A stretch of DNA of 62,214 nt from JAAUQA01 sp036351435 (GTDB lineage: Bacteria > Pseudomonadota > Gammaproteobacteria > Competibacterales > Competibacteraceae). Both the position numbers and the translations under genes were made by a program. The notes beneath the pieces were generated by a model that saw nothing but the letters and a program-made list of their open reading frames with translations, was not told the DNA's origin and ran no database searches. How positions within the stretch are numbered: position 1 is the first letter of the stretch; each line of letters opens with the position of its first letter. This document shows, piece after piece, positions 16,008-24,631 of the stretch. The stretch lies in NCBI GenBank assembly GCA_036351435.1, contig JAZBPA010000076.1:1-62214 (forward strand). The letters run 5' to 3'.

Positions 16008-16532
16008 TCACGGGGCATCCTTTAGATCGTCTTTACGGACTTTGAACACACTCAGCTGCCGACATAGCGAATCTGCTGATTGGCTGGCTTCGGTATCATC
16101 GGTAATCTGGTTCCTCAGAATAGCAGCAGAATCTTGAATGGACTCGATACGTCGCCGAAGGGTTTCGATTGACTCATTAAGGGTTTGCGCGCTTTCAGTA
16201 AAGCTATCATTTTTTCTCAGTATCGCGCGCGTAGTGAGATCCCCTTCATTGAGCGCCTTCAAGACTTGTTCGAATCGATAGATAGGTCCTGCTATTCTTA
16301 AACTCGCTTTACGTGATAAATAAAATATAAGCAATAAAGCAATGCCTTCTATAAATGCTACCGTAATGCCTATAATTAAGTTGTAATATACTTTTGGCGT
16401 GTTCGTCAATGAGAGCAAAAAGTGCACAATAAGTATTGAGTTGACGAAAATGAAAGACAGCATCACAGTTTTCAATATGAATTGATGCTGGAACCTGCTA
16501 TTAACAATTAACTGTTGTCGCCGCTCTTGCAT
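16008..16532 (-). CDS. HAMP-domain membrane protein without output domain
   Basis: A 174-residue protein with two membrane helices (about residues 20-45 and 52-75), then a HAMP-like region beginning RKASLRIAGPIYRFEQVLKALNEGDLTTRAILRKNDSF, and a predicted coiled coil (LNESIETLRRRIESIQDSAAIL). It has no methyl-accepting, kinase or cyclase domain. Together with the pilin gene 10 bases downstream it forms a two-gene unit, which suggests a role in pilus or pseudopilus function, perhaps at the assembly site. An inverted repeat lies directly upstream of the ATG. The exact role is unknown. Confidence 0.75.
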   Translation of the reverse strand: MQERRQQLIVNSRFQHQFILKTVMLSFIFVNSILIVHFLLSLTNTPKVYYNLIIGITVAFIEGIALLLIFYLSRKASLRIAGPIYRFEQVLKALNEGDLTTRAILRKNDSFTESAQTLNESIETLRRRIESIQDSAAILRNQITDDTEASQSADSLCRQLSVFKVRKDDLKDAP

Positions 16533-16535
16533 ATT

Positions 16536-16559
16536 GTTTAAATCTGTTTGAGATTAAAC
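16536..16559 (-). promoter_or_regulatory. inverted repeat just upstream of the HAMP gene
   Basis: GTTTAA (16536-16541) and TTAAAC (16554-16559) are arms of an inverted repeat; the inner TCT/AGA also pair, with one bulged A. It begins four bases before the start codon, where it could hide the ribosome site in the mRNA or bind a repressor. AT-rich sequence makes chance similarity possible. Confidence 0.35.
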
Positions 16560-16749
16560 ACATATTTCACGAAAAAGTAACTCCCGGTGTCTTTTGTTGA
16601 GAAAATCTAAGCAAAAATCACACCAGAAGTCGCGTGGGCGATCAAGGGTGAGCCAGATGGTTTAAGGAGAAGGCCGAGCAAGCCATTGCAGCTTACTCGG
16701 ATACAGGAGAAAGATAACGCAGGAATAGGACCAATAGGGGAAAAATTGC

Positions 16750-16764
16750 TAACAGTAACTGTTA
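16750..16764. promoter_or_regulatory. TAACAGT palindrome with extra half-sites
   Basis: TAACAGTAACTGTTA is a perfect palindrome with seven-base arms. Two further ACAGT sequences lie within the next 35 bases. The cluster is in the gene-free 275 bases between the HAMP gene and the small membrane protein. It looks like a regulator site, but no regulator is known. Confidence 0.35.
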
Positions 16765-16807
16765 TTGGCAGAACCTGACACAGTCGTTACAGTTTGGCAA
16801 AAAAAAG

Positions 16808-17005
16808 TCAGCTGGCTGATCGTGAAGAGCGGGGTCCGAAGAAAAACCAAATAATCAACCCCAACAAGGGTAACAGCACGATCAGCACAATCCATATCAC
16901 CTTTTTTCCAGTTGAGGCGCGGCTTTGTACCGTGCTGATTATTGCCCAGATATCAGCTATTAATAGGAGTAAGCCGAAAAACCCGCCAACTTCAATATCT
17001 ATCAT
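16808..17005 (-). CDS. small PLDc_N-type membrane protein
   Basis: A 65-residue protein with two membrane helices: GGFFGLLLLIADIWAIIST and KVIWIVLIVLLPLLGLIIWF, joined by the loop QSRASTGKK and ending FFGPRSSR. This matches the short domain found at the N-terminus of some cardiolipin synthases and as stand-alone proteins (PLDc_N, phospholipase D nuclease N-terminal). Stand-alone forms are widespread with no known activity. A TATAAT sequence on the minus strand about 43 bases upstream suggests its own promoter. Confidence 0.8.
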   Translation of the reverse strand: MIDIEVGGFFGLLLLIADIWAIISTVQSRASTGKKVIWIVLIVLLPLLGLIIWFFFGPRSSRSAS

Positions 17006-17047
17006 CTTCCGCCCTCTTTATTCGGTAAACGTTACATCGGCCCGTCC

Positions 17048-17053
17048 ATTATA
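17048..17053 (-). promoter_or_regulatory. candidate -10 element for the PLDc_N-type gene
   Basis: ATTATA on the plus strand reads TATAAT on the minus strand, 42 bases before the ATG at 17005. The expected -35 position has no good match, so confidence is low. Confidence 0.35.
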
Positions 17054-17162
17054 CCGACGCTGCTTTTCAAGCTTGCTTCACCTGTGCCGGACCATTTTTC
17101 CCAACATGAGCTACGTGGGTTCCGCCACAGGTCTATCCTATTCTGTCTGTTGTCGCATTGCT

Positions 17163-17600
17163 TTAGTCGGATCTGGGCCTGCTTGACAGGACGGCCATGG
17201 TCAATCTGGCAATGCATACCAGCTGTTTTAGCTCATTGCTGATCCGAATGTCCCAGAGCTGCGTGGTACTGCCGATGTGCAGGGGTCGGGCAATGCCATA
17301 TACAAAGCCGGCACTGACCGAGCGCACGTGATTGGCATTAATCTCTAGGCCAACACAATGTTTTTGTCCACTTTCCTCACATAGATAAGCGGCCACACTG
17401 CCTAATGTTTCGGCTAACACCACAGATGCACCGCCATGCAAGATGCCCGCTGGTTGAATAGTGCGGTGATCAACCGGCATACGGGCTTGCAAATAGTCTT
17501 CGCCAACGGTTAAGAACTCGATCCCGATATGCGAAACCATGGTGCCGGCTGACCCTGAGTTTAATTCTTCGGTGGTAATTGGGATACGCCAGATGGCCAT
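17163..17600 (-). CDS. hotdog-fold acyl-CoA thioesterase (PaaI/EntH type)
   Basis: A 145-residue protein from the ATG at 17600, chosen because AGGAG lies about eight bases upstream; a longer frame to 17657 lacks such a site. It carries the hotdog thioesterase core: QPAGILHGGASVVLAETLGSVAA, the pattern containing the catalytic Glu and the HGG loop, and NANHVRSVSAGFVYGIARPLHIG. Members such as EntH/YbdB and MenI hydrolyse aryl- or acyl-CoA or acyl-carrier thioesters. Substrate cannot be told. No biosynthetic cluster lies beside it. Confidence 0.88.
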   Translation of the reverse strand: MAIWRIPITTEELNSGSAGTMVSHIGIEFLTVGEDYLQARMPVDHRTIQPAGILHGGASVVLAETLGSVAAYLCEESGQKHCVGLEINANHVRSVSAGFVYGIARPLHIGSTTQLWDIRISNELKQLVCIARLTMAVLSSRPRSD

Positions 17601-17761
17601 GTTTTTTTCTCCTGTTACGGACGATGTGACTACTTTCGCCAGCGTGAAGCTATCCATGTCCGCTTATTTCGTCAATCGGGTTGGTAGTCTTTGGTAGACT
17701 GCGCCGTCTCTGTCTTGGATTATAAACAGTGATGGTTACGAGCAACCTCGCCTTTATTCAC

Positions 17762-17767
17762 TATAAT
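17762..17767 (+). promoter_or_regulatory. candidate -10 element for the large exported protein
   Basis: A perfect TATAAT lies 47 bases before the preferred ATG at 17815. A convincing -35 hexamer is not seen at the normal distance. Confidence 0.4.
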
Positions 17768-17814
17768 CCCTGCTAGTGGCCAGATCAGGCACGTCATTGC
17801 AACGAGAACCCATC

Positions 17815-20586
17815 ATGCAACCCACCTTTCGCGCAGTTCTGGTCATCGTGTTTTTTTTCTGGTCCCAACTTACGATTGCTGTTCAAACCGATGCGCTGGA
17901 GCCGTTAGAGTGGGTCCGCAGTGACTCAGCGCTGGGATTAACGGTGCTGAAAGTCGTGATACCCGTTGCTCCTTTCCAGCAACACACCAAGATTGCCTTT
18001 AAACCTGAGCAATGGCGTGTCATTGATCGCAATGGCGCATTGCGCCAGCTGTACTTGACCGCCACCGAGGATGAATCCGCCATAAACCTTTATGGGCTCG
18101 TGCAGGCCACGCAAGACAGCTCGCTGGAGTTCTTCTTTGCTCGCGATTGGGTCCATTTCGGTGGGCCGATCTTCACTTTGTCACTAGATACGAGACAAGC
18201 GCCTGACAGGCCTATACCCCTTTTAGCGGAATGGTCGGAAGCGCGTAATTTGGCCTTTGCCCAATCGGTAGGAGACGAACTGCAAAGCCAACTGCTCATA
18301 TTATGGATGCAGATCGCTGATAAGGTCTATGGAGGCGCATCTTCGCCTGAACCAGAGCGATTAACTGAGGTTGCTCCCGAAGAATTATTGACGGCTTTTT
18401 CGCTATTCAGTGGCGAGGCCGCTATTCAGGAGACCTTGCAGCAACAGCTGTTGAGTGAAGTGACCAATCCAGTGGCGGATGGCGATATCAACACCCTACA
18501 AGGACCCGAAATCGTCTCACACCCCTTTGAAACTTTGGTGCAGAACCGGTCTGGAGGCACCCTTGCTATTGCCGATCTGGTGCCCGTAGACCGTTACCTA
18601 GTCTATATCAGCAATCCGGGAAAGGCGCTAACCTGGTTAGATAAACTCGCTGAAACCGGTCATTCCTTGATTGGTTTTCAGCAACAATCCGCGCTGCAAT
18701 GGGATTTGATCCCGCGTTATTTGGAACGACTTAATCTATCCCGGGAATTAGTCGAAAAGCTCAGTCCTTTGGTGCGACAAACCGCATTTTTCGGTCCCGA
18801 TCTCTATTTGGAGCAAGGTTCCCATATCACCCTGCTTGTAGAGGCGCCCACTTCACCGTTGTTGACCGCTTTCTTGAAAAAGTTGTTCAACCAGAGTTCT
18901 CCTACCGGCGAGGATCCTATCCAACCTTATGGCAGCGATAACACCGCCTATTTTGCCCAACATGAGCGCTGGTTGATCTTCTCAACCAGCCGCACAGAGG
19001 CGGCCGCAGCATATCAGCTGGCCCTGAGTGAGGGACAGGGTAGTCTGGGAAAAAGTGCGGAATTGCGATACATGCTGTCATTGCTACCTGGTGAAGAGCA
19101 GGGGCTGTATGTCTATTTTTCTGATCCTTTCATTCGCGCCATGCTCGGGCCAGAGAGCAAAATTGCTCAATTGCGTCGTCAGCAAGCCCGCGCTCGCTTG
19201 AATTTGGTAACGGCTGGAGCGTTGTTATACCGCCTGGATCATGGCCGGGCAGCAACTTTGGAGGAATTGGTGCGGCACAGTTATGTCTCTCAGGGCTGGT
19301 TGCAAAGCTGGGAAGGGGATCGAATTACCTTGGACGAGCGAGGGCTTGCTCATTCGTCCCTGTACGGCACACTGGCCCGGATGACGCCACTTATAGACTT
19401 ATCGATTACTACCGTTAGTGCCGGTGAACGTCAAGCCTATCAACAGTATGTTAGTGATTACTCTCGTTACTGGCAGACCTATTTTGATCCCATCGGCGTT
19501 CGTATTACCGTGGACAAGCAGGTGCATATCGAAACGCTGATTTTACCGCTGGTGCAAAATTCTATTTACAACTTGGTGCGCCAGACCATCGGCGGCCAAC
19601 CAATCAGTATGACACTGCCGGGTTTGTCACCAACACCGATCACCACCTTGTCGTTCAAATTGCCACAAGCGATGTTACGAGAGTGGGTTGCCGGAACAAC
19701 GCAGCATAATGTGCAGCCCGATTGGTTGAAGAGTCTGGGCGGGAGCCTGCATTTTGCGCTATATGATAGCGATCCCCTGCTGGTGTTGGGATCAGCTGAT
19801 TTATTGGGAGCCTTTTCGGGTGCTTGGCTGGGTGGCGGTCGGGAATTTTGGTGGTGGGGTTTACTGGGCTCTTTGCTAACCCAGCCGGCAGCAGTATTCG
19901 TAGAACTCAATAATAATGCCGACAGCGCAGTTGATGATTTACTGCTGGAAGAATTGATCTGGAATTGGACTGTGCAGATGGATTTCGGCGACAGCACTCT
20001 GGAACAGTTAGGTCAGAATGGCAGCCGTGGGTGGGTATATACCCTCAGTTGGGAAGATGTCCTCCGTATTCACTTGTATATCCGGAAAATCAATCAGTAT
20101 CTGGTCATTAGCAATCGTCAGATCAATTTCCGGACTACCGGTTCCGAGGAGGTTTTGCCTGAAGCCAACGCAGGGATCAAGATCGCTTTCGATAATATCA
20201 ACGCCATGACCCCGCTCCTGCACTTGCATCGGATGCAACGCGAAAGTCAGGCCGTCTTGAAAAATATCGGTCGCCTGCTGCCCTTTCTATTGCTTGGTGA
20301 GGAATCACCCACGCAGGCTATAGAATGGCACGCACTGTTCTATGGCTCTCGTCCCGAACATCCAACCGGTGGGACATGGTTTTGGCAGTCGGAAACCCAA
20401 GTATTGACCAGCAACACCTTCGGTACGCCATCGGTGCCTCGGGTGCCCAGTTTTTTCGATCCTGTTGATGAAAGAGGCCCGGCAAGTCCTTTGGATCAGT
20501 TGCAAACGTTGGATGTGCGCTTTCGTTTCGAGGAGGAGGGAGCACGAGTGCAGTTGACGCTAACCCCCCGCCCGGCGGTCCAGTAA
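17815..20586 (+). CDS. large exported protein of unknown function
   Basis: A 923-residue protein from the ATG at 17815; a frame 13 codons longer exists, but the shorter start directly precedes a signal peptide (FRAVLVIVFFFWSQLTIAVQ). No membrane helix is clear after that. Around residues 455-490 the text ARLNLVTAGALLYRLDHGRAATLEELV resembles segments seen in large uncharacterised exported proteins, perhaps of the DUF3352 kind, and also in pseudopilin-like folds. Another landmark is VPVDRYLVYISNPGKALTWLDKL near 255. I cannot assign a function. The stop codon abuts the stop codon of convergent rnhB with no base between. Confidence 0.7.
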   Translation: MQPTFRAVLVIVFFFWSQLTIAVQTDALEPLEWVRSDSALGLTVLKVVIPVAPFQQHTKIAFKPEQWRVIDRNGALRQLYLTATEDESAINLYGLVQATQDSSLEFFFARDWVHFGGPIFTLSLDTRQAPDRPIPLLAEWSEARNLAFAQSVGDELQSQLLILWMQIADKVYGGASSPEPERLTEVAPEELLTAFSLFSGEAAIQETLQQQLLSEVTNPVADGDINTLQGPEIVSHPFETLVQNRSGGTLAIADLVPVDRYLVYISNPGKALTWLDKLAETGHSLIGFQQQSALQWDLIPRYLERLNLSRELVEKLSPLVRQTAFFGPDLYLEQGSHITLLVEAPTSPLLTAFLKKLFNQSSPTGEDPIQPYGSDNTAYFAQHERWLIFSTSRTEAAAAYQLALSEGQGSLGKSAELRYMLSLLPGEEQGLYVYFSDPFIRAMLGPESKIAQLRRQQARARLNLVTAGALLYRLDHGRAATLEELVRHSYVSQGWLQSWEGDRITLDERGLAHSSLYGTLARMTPLIDLSITTVSAGERQAYQQYVSDYSRYWQTYFDPIGVRITVDKQVHIETLILPLVQNSIYNLVRQTIGGQPISMTLPGLSPTPITTLSFKLPQAMLREWVAGTTQHNVQPDWLKSLGGSLHFALYDSDPLLVLGSADLLGAFSGAWLGGGREFWWWGLLGSLLTQPAAVFVELNNNADSAVDDLLLEELIWNWTVQMDFGDSTLEQLGQNGSRGWVYTLSWEDVLRIHLYIRKINQYLVISNRQINFRTTGSEEVLPEANAGIKIAFDNINAMTPLLHLHRMQRESQAVLKNIGRLLPFLLLGEESPTQAIEWHALFYGSRPEHPTGGTWFWQSETQVLTSNTFGTPSVPRVPSFFDPVDERGPASPLDQLQTLDVRFRFEEEGARVQLTLTPRPAVQ

Positions 20587-21162
20587 TCAGCTACGCCGGC
20601 GCATGGCCGCGCGTACCGGAGCAAAGCTGCGACGATGGATTGGAGTGGGACCGAGCGTTTGCAACGCTTGCAAGTGTTGTCGCGTTCCGTAACCTTTATG
20701 TTGGCGGAAGCCATAGCCGGGATAATGGATGTCCAAATTTTCCAACAAAGTGTCCCGATGGGTTTTTGCGAGTATGGATGCCGCGCTGATACAAGCAATG
20801 GTTTGATCACCTTTGATCACAGCACTTGCTGGGCAAGGCAGGCCCGCCGGTAGATGCTGACCATCAACCAATGCCTGTGCAGGGATCATGACTAAGCCGC
20901 AAACCGCCCGTTGCATAGCGAGTAAACTCGCTTGCAAGATATTATAGGTATCAATCTCATCGACTGTGGCTTCGCCAAGCGCCCAACACCAAGCTGCTTG
21001 CTTGATCCTTTCAGCTAGCTCAGTGCGCCGTTTGGCTGATAGCTGTTTTGAATCCGCCAATCCCGCAATGCATCGATCAGGATGGAGAATGACCGCAGCG
21101 GCCACGACCGGTCCTGCTAGCGGCCCTCGGCCTGCTTCATCAATACCGGCGATTCTTTTCAC
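20587..21162 (-). CDS. rnhB: ribonuclease HII
   Basis: A 191-residue cytosolic nuclease that cuts RNA in RNA/DNA hybrids, including single ribonucleotides in DNA. The N-terminal active-site text IAGIDEAGRGPLAGPVVAAAVIL contains the Asp-Glu pair. Later come ALVDG with the third Asp, the KGDQTIACISAASILAKTHRD segment with the fourth, and the C-terminal YPGYGFRQHKGYGTRQH. It overlaps the lpxB stop by four bases (ATGA), so it is the last gene of the long minus-strand operon. In many relatives dnaE follows; here the operon ends at a convergent gene. Confidence 0.97.
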   Translation of the reverse strand: MKRIAGIDEAGRGPLAGPVVAAAVILHPDRCIAGLADSKQLSAKRRTELAERIKQAAWCWALGEATVDEIDTYNILQASLLAMQRAVCGLVMIPAQALVDGQHLPAGLPCPASAVIKGDQTIACISAASILAKTHRDTLLENLDIHYPGYGFRQHKGYGTRQHLQALQTLGPTPIHRRSFAPVRAAMRRRS

Positions 21163-22316
21163 GAGTGTTCGCGTTGCCTGTCTTTGCTGAGTAATGCACT
21201 GACCGCCGCCGCTGCTTGAGCACTAGCGTCACACCTTAATTGGTGATGCAATGCAGAAAAAGCCGTGTCTAAGCGGGCGCAAGCTGCCGGTTGGTCCAAG
21301 AATCGGAGTACCGCCGGTCCTAAATTATCGACCGTGGCGGCAGCTTGCATAAACTCTGGCACCAGCCTCTGTTCAGCTAGTAGGTTAGGCAACGCGTAAT
21401 GGGGGATGTTGATTAGCCGCGAGACGATCCAAGCGGTGAATGCATTCATCTTATACCCGACCACCATCGGACGCTTGAGTAACATGGCTTCCAGAGTCGC
21501 GGTTCCAGACGCGAGCAACACCACATCGGCGGCAGTCATGACCGTACGCGAACATCCCTCAAACAGTTGCACGGGTAAATTAAGGGCTTGTTGGGCTAGC
21601 AATGCAGCAACATACGCTCGGATACGAGGGGTGGCAACGGCCATGATCACGCGTAATTCCGGCTTGCGCTCACGTAACCAACTGGCGGTTGCCGCAAAAA
21701 CCGGGGTCAGAAGCTTGACTTCGCTCAAACGGCTGCCGGGTAACAATGCCAGGCACGGACTGGTATCTACAGCTAATCCAAGCGTTTGTCGAGCCGACTG
21801 ACGATCGTTGTTGAAAGGAATATCGTCCGCCAGGGGATGGCCGACATAACTGACTGGAATGCCATGGCTTTGATAAAAAGCCGCTTCGAAGGGCAACAGA
21901 GTCAACATTAAATCAATAGCTCGGGCGATCTTACGTACTCGCCAGGGACGCCATGCCCAGACTTGGGGACTGACATACTGCACTGTGGGAATACCGCTTG
22001 CGCGCAAGCGGCGCTCCAAGCGTAGATTAAAGTCCGGTGCATCAATACCGATGAACACTGCCGGCGGATCATCGGTAAACTGTCTGAGTAGCGCTTTCTG
22101 GATGTGCAGCAATTCCGGCAGATGCGCAAACACCTCCACCAGCCCCATCACCGATAGACGTTCCAAGGGAAAAGCGGAAACAAGTCCTTGCGCACACATG
22201 AGCTGTCCACCAATCCCCACAAACTGGGCTTGCGGGTAATGCTGGCGCAATGCTGCAATCAGACCAGCGCCAAGCACATCGCCTGAGGGTTCCCCGGCTA
22301 CCAGCGCAATTTTCAC
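21159..22316 (-). CDS. lpxB: lipid-A-disaccharide synthase
   Basis: A 385-residue GT19 glycosyltransferase that joins UDP-2,3-diacylglucosamine and 2,3-diacylglucosamine 1-phosphate to make the lipid A disaccharide at the inner membrane. It starts with the hallmark IALVAGEPSGDVLGAGLI. Also visible are FIGIDAPDFNLRLERRLR, PTVQYVSPQVWAWRPWRVRKI, LLPGSRLSEVKLLTP and VLLASGTATLEAMLLKRPMVVGYKMN. Length matches the family. It starts 16 bases after lpxA. Confidence 0.97.
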   Translation of the reverse strand: MKIALVAGEPSGDVLGAGLIAALRQHYPQAQFVGIGGQLMCAQGLVSAFPLERLSVMGLVEVFAHLPELLHIQKALLRQFTDDPPAVFIGIDAPDFNLRLERRLRASGIPTVQYVSPQVWAWRPWRVRKIARAIDLMLTLLPFEAAFYQSHGIPVSYVGHPLADDIPFNNDRQSARQTLGLAVDTSPCLALLPGSRLSEVKLLTPVFAATASWLRERKPELRVIMAVATPRIRAYVAALLAQQALNLPVQLFEGCSRTVMTAADVVLLASGTATLEAMLLKRPMVVGYKMNAFTAWIVSRLINIPHYALPNLLAEQRLVPEFMQAAATVDNLGPAVLRFLDQPAACARLDTAFSALHHQLRCDASAQAAAAVSALLSKDRQREHS

Positions 22317-22332
22317 GACCGGAGGGTTGTCC

Positions 22333-23106
22333 TCAGCGCACGATGCCGTGTGCTGAAGAAGTCGCCAGGAAATCCACCAACATTTGCAACCGGGGAAATT
22401 CCAGTGCCAGCAGCCTGACCTGCTCCATAGCTTCGCTCAGGGGGAGTTGTGACCGGTAAATAATTTTGTAAGCGCGTTTAATAGCCCGAATTTCTTCGGC
22501 TGGAAATCCGCGCCGTTTTAGCCCTTCGGAATTAATCCCGCGCGGTTCAGCGCGATAGCCGGCGACCGTAACATAGGGAGGTACGTCTTGATTGACCCCA
22601 CAGGCAAACCCGCAAAAGCTGTGATCACCGAGACGACAGAATTGGTAGACCAACACAAAGCCGCCCAATACAGCATCGTTGCCGACTTTGACATGTCCGG
22701 CCAAGGACGCCCCATTCGCGAAAACGGTACGACAACCGATCTGACAATCATGGGCGATATGTACATATGCCATGATCCAGTTGTCATCACCGAGATGGGT
22801 AATCCCAGCGTCCTGCACTGTACCACGGTTGATGGTGGTGAACTCACGGATGGTATTGCGATCGCCGATTTCTAACCGAGTCGGTTCACCATGATATTTC
22901 TTATCTTGAGGGGCATCGCCTAGAGAAGCGAATTGAAAGATCCTGTTATCTCGGCCTATCCGGGTAGGCCCTTGAATCACCACATGTGGTCCAATCCAAG
23001 TGCCTTCTGCAATCTCTACATCAGCGCCGATAACGGAGAACGGCCCGACTGTCACGTTTGAAGCCAGTTTGGCAGCCGGGTCAATGGCGGCGCGTGAGTC
23101 AATCAC
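22333..23106 (-). CDS. lpxA: UDP-N-acetylglucosamine acyltransferase
   Basis: A 257-residue left-handed beta-helix enzyme that starts lipid A synthesis by moving a hydroxyacyl chain from acyl-carrier protein to UDP-GlcNAc. Hexapeptide repeats fill residues 1-190 (for example VTVGPFSVIGADVEIAEGTW). The catalytic His is in VHIAHDCQIG (about residue 124-133), and GHVKVGNDAVLGGF and the helical C-terminal IRAIKRAYKIIYRS are typical. The ATG overlaps the fabZ stop by four bases. Confidence 0.97.
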   Translation of the reverse strand: MIDSRAAIDPAAKLASNVTVGPFSVIGADVEIAEGTWIGPHVVIQGPTRIGRDNRIFQFASLGDAPQDKKYHGEPTRLEIGDRNTIREFTTINRGTVQDAGITHLGDDNWIMAYVHIAHDCQIGCRTVFANGASLAGHVKVGNDAVLGGFVLVYQFCRLGDHSFCGFACGVNQDVPPYVTVAGYRAEPRGINSEGLKRRGFPAEEIRAIKRAYKIIYRSQLPLSEAMEQVRLLALEFPRLQMLVDFLATSSAHGIVR

Positions 23107-23579
23107 AGCTCAATCTCTCGTCTGGCGCACATTAACTCGGCTGATGCTACGATTTGATCGTCAACCCGGGCCTCGCCGGTGAATTTTCCGATTCCGCGTT
23201 TGATCCGTCCCAACGAAACATGCAGCATCAATTGATCTCCGGGTTCCACCGGGCGTTTGAAACGAGCGCTATCAATGCCGACCAGATAATACATGGTTTG
23301 CCGATCGGGTAAGCTGCCCTCACTTTTAAACGCCAGAATACCAGTCGCTTGAGCCAGCGCTTCCAGGATCAAAACACCGGGCATGATCGGGCGTTGCGGG
23401 AAATGGCCCTGAAAAAACGGTTCGTTGAAACTCACGTTTTTTAAACCGGTCAGCGTACGACCCGGCTCAATACGCAATACCCGATCAATCAATAAGAAGG
23501 GATAACGGTGCGGGAGATAGCGCAGAATTTCTGCAATTTCCATCGTATCCATCGTGTCCATCATGTCCATCGTATTCAA
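23103..23579 (-). CDS. fabZ: 3-hydroxyacyl-ACP dehydratase
   Basis: A 158-residue hotdog-fold dehydratase of fatty acid synthesis. The core LPHRYPFLLIDRVL (active-site His) and GHFPQRPIMPGVLILEALAQATG (active-site Glu) are present, and the length is normal apart from the start. The first 13 residues are repetitive (MNTMDMMDTMDTM) from nine-base repeats of the type ATGGACACG. The furthest start is a TTG at 23577-23579 with AAGG seven bases upstream; three or more downstream ATGs could also serve. It lies three bases after lpxD. Confidence 0.96.
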   Translation of the reverse strand: MNTMDMMDTMDTMEIAEILRYLPHRYPFLLIDRVLRIEPGRTLTGLKNVSFNEPFFQGHFPQRPIMPGVLILEALAQATGILAFKSEGSLPDRQTMYYLVGIDSARFKRPVEPGDQLMLHVSLGRIKRGIGKFTGEARVDDQIVASAELMCARREIEL

Positions 23580-23582
23580 CAG

Positions 23583-24620
23583 TTACCTTCTTTTAGTCGG
23601 ATCGTCAGAAAAACATTTGTTTTCAAGGGCAAACAGTCGCCTAGCTAATCCGTCTAACTGGCGTAACCGGGCACTGATCTTATTCCAACGGCGGTGGGGT
23701 TGAACAGGCAAACTTGACGAGTAAACGCCAGCTTCGGTAAGCGAGTCAGTAACCAAGGACATGCCCGTAATCTGAACGTGATCGGCAATATCCAAATGCC
23801 CCGCTACCCCGACACCTCCTCCGAGCACGCAGTGACGGCCGATTCGGGCGCTGCCCGCGATACCAACGCAACCGGCCAGCGCTGAATGAGCACCGATACG
23901 CACATTGTGAGCGATCTGGATTTGATTATCTAACTTAACGCCTTGTTCAATGATAGTGTCTTCCAGTGTGCCACGGTCAACCGTGGTATTAGCGCCGATT
24001 TCCACATCATCCCCGACTTGCACCCCGCCGAGTTGCGGTATCTTTACCCATTGCCCGTGGTCATTGGCTAAACCGAAGCCGTCGCTGCCAATGACAGCAC
24101 CCGGATGAACTAGCACACGCTGCCCTAAGCGAACCCCGTGACAGACCGTAACAGAGGCTACCAAACGGGTATTTGATCCCAATACGGCAAATTCACCGAC
24201 TACGCAATGAGGGCCTACAATGACCCCTTCCTCAAGGACCGCACCTGCTTCGACAACGCTGTGCGGTCCGATCCAGGTAGCGTCAGCGATTTGTGCTGTA
24301 GGACTAACGCAGGCCGTCGGATGAATGCCTCGGGTGGTCGGTGGAGCTGGCGCGAACAGTGCGGCGACATGGGCATAAACCACATGCGGGTTGTCGGTCA
24401 CCAACATGGGCACACAACAGCTGTCCGCATCCCGCTGCGACAAGATAACGGCACTAGCCTGGGTATTGCTAAGATACTGCCGATAGCGCGGGTTGATTAA
24501 AAAGCTGATTTGTCCTGGTTTGGCGCTCTGCAGGGTAGCGACACCGGTAACCGGAGTCGCTACATCACCGCCGCGTAATGGTACGCCAACCGTTTCAGCG
24601 ATCTCACCCAACGTCCTCAT
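23583..24620 (-). CDS. lpxD: UDP-3-O-acylglucosamine N-acyltransferase
   Basis: A 345-residue enzyme for the third step of lipid A synthesis, N-acylation of UDP-3-O-acylglucosamine. The N-terminal uridine-binding domain shows KPGQISFLINPRYRQYLSNTQASAVIL. The left-handed beta-helix shows IGPHSVVEAGAVLEEGVIVG, VIGSDGFGLANDHGQW and the catalytic-His region NQIQIAHNVRIG. Length is within the family range. It starts 11 bases after the skp stop, in the conserved bamA-skp-lpxD-fabZ-lpxA order. Confidence 0.97.
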   Translation of the reverse strand: MRTLGEIAETVGVPLRGGDVATPVTGVATLQSAKPGQISFLINPRYRQYLSNTQASAVILSQRDADSCCVPMLVTDNPHVVYAHVAALFAPAPPTTRGIHPTACVSPTAQIADATWIGPHSVVEAGAVLEEGVIVGPHCVVGEFAVLGSNTRLVASVTVCHGVRLGQRVLVHPGAVIGSDGFGLANDHGQWVKIPQLGGVQVGDDVEIGANTTVDRGTLEDTIIEQGVKLDNQIQIAHNVRIGAHSALAGCVGIAGSARIGRHCVLGGGVGVAGHLDIADHVQITGMSLVTDSLTEAGVYSSSLPVQPHRRWNKISARLRQLDGLARRLFALENKCFSDDPTKRR

Positions 24621-24631
24621 AGGGCGGACAG

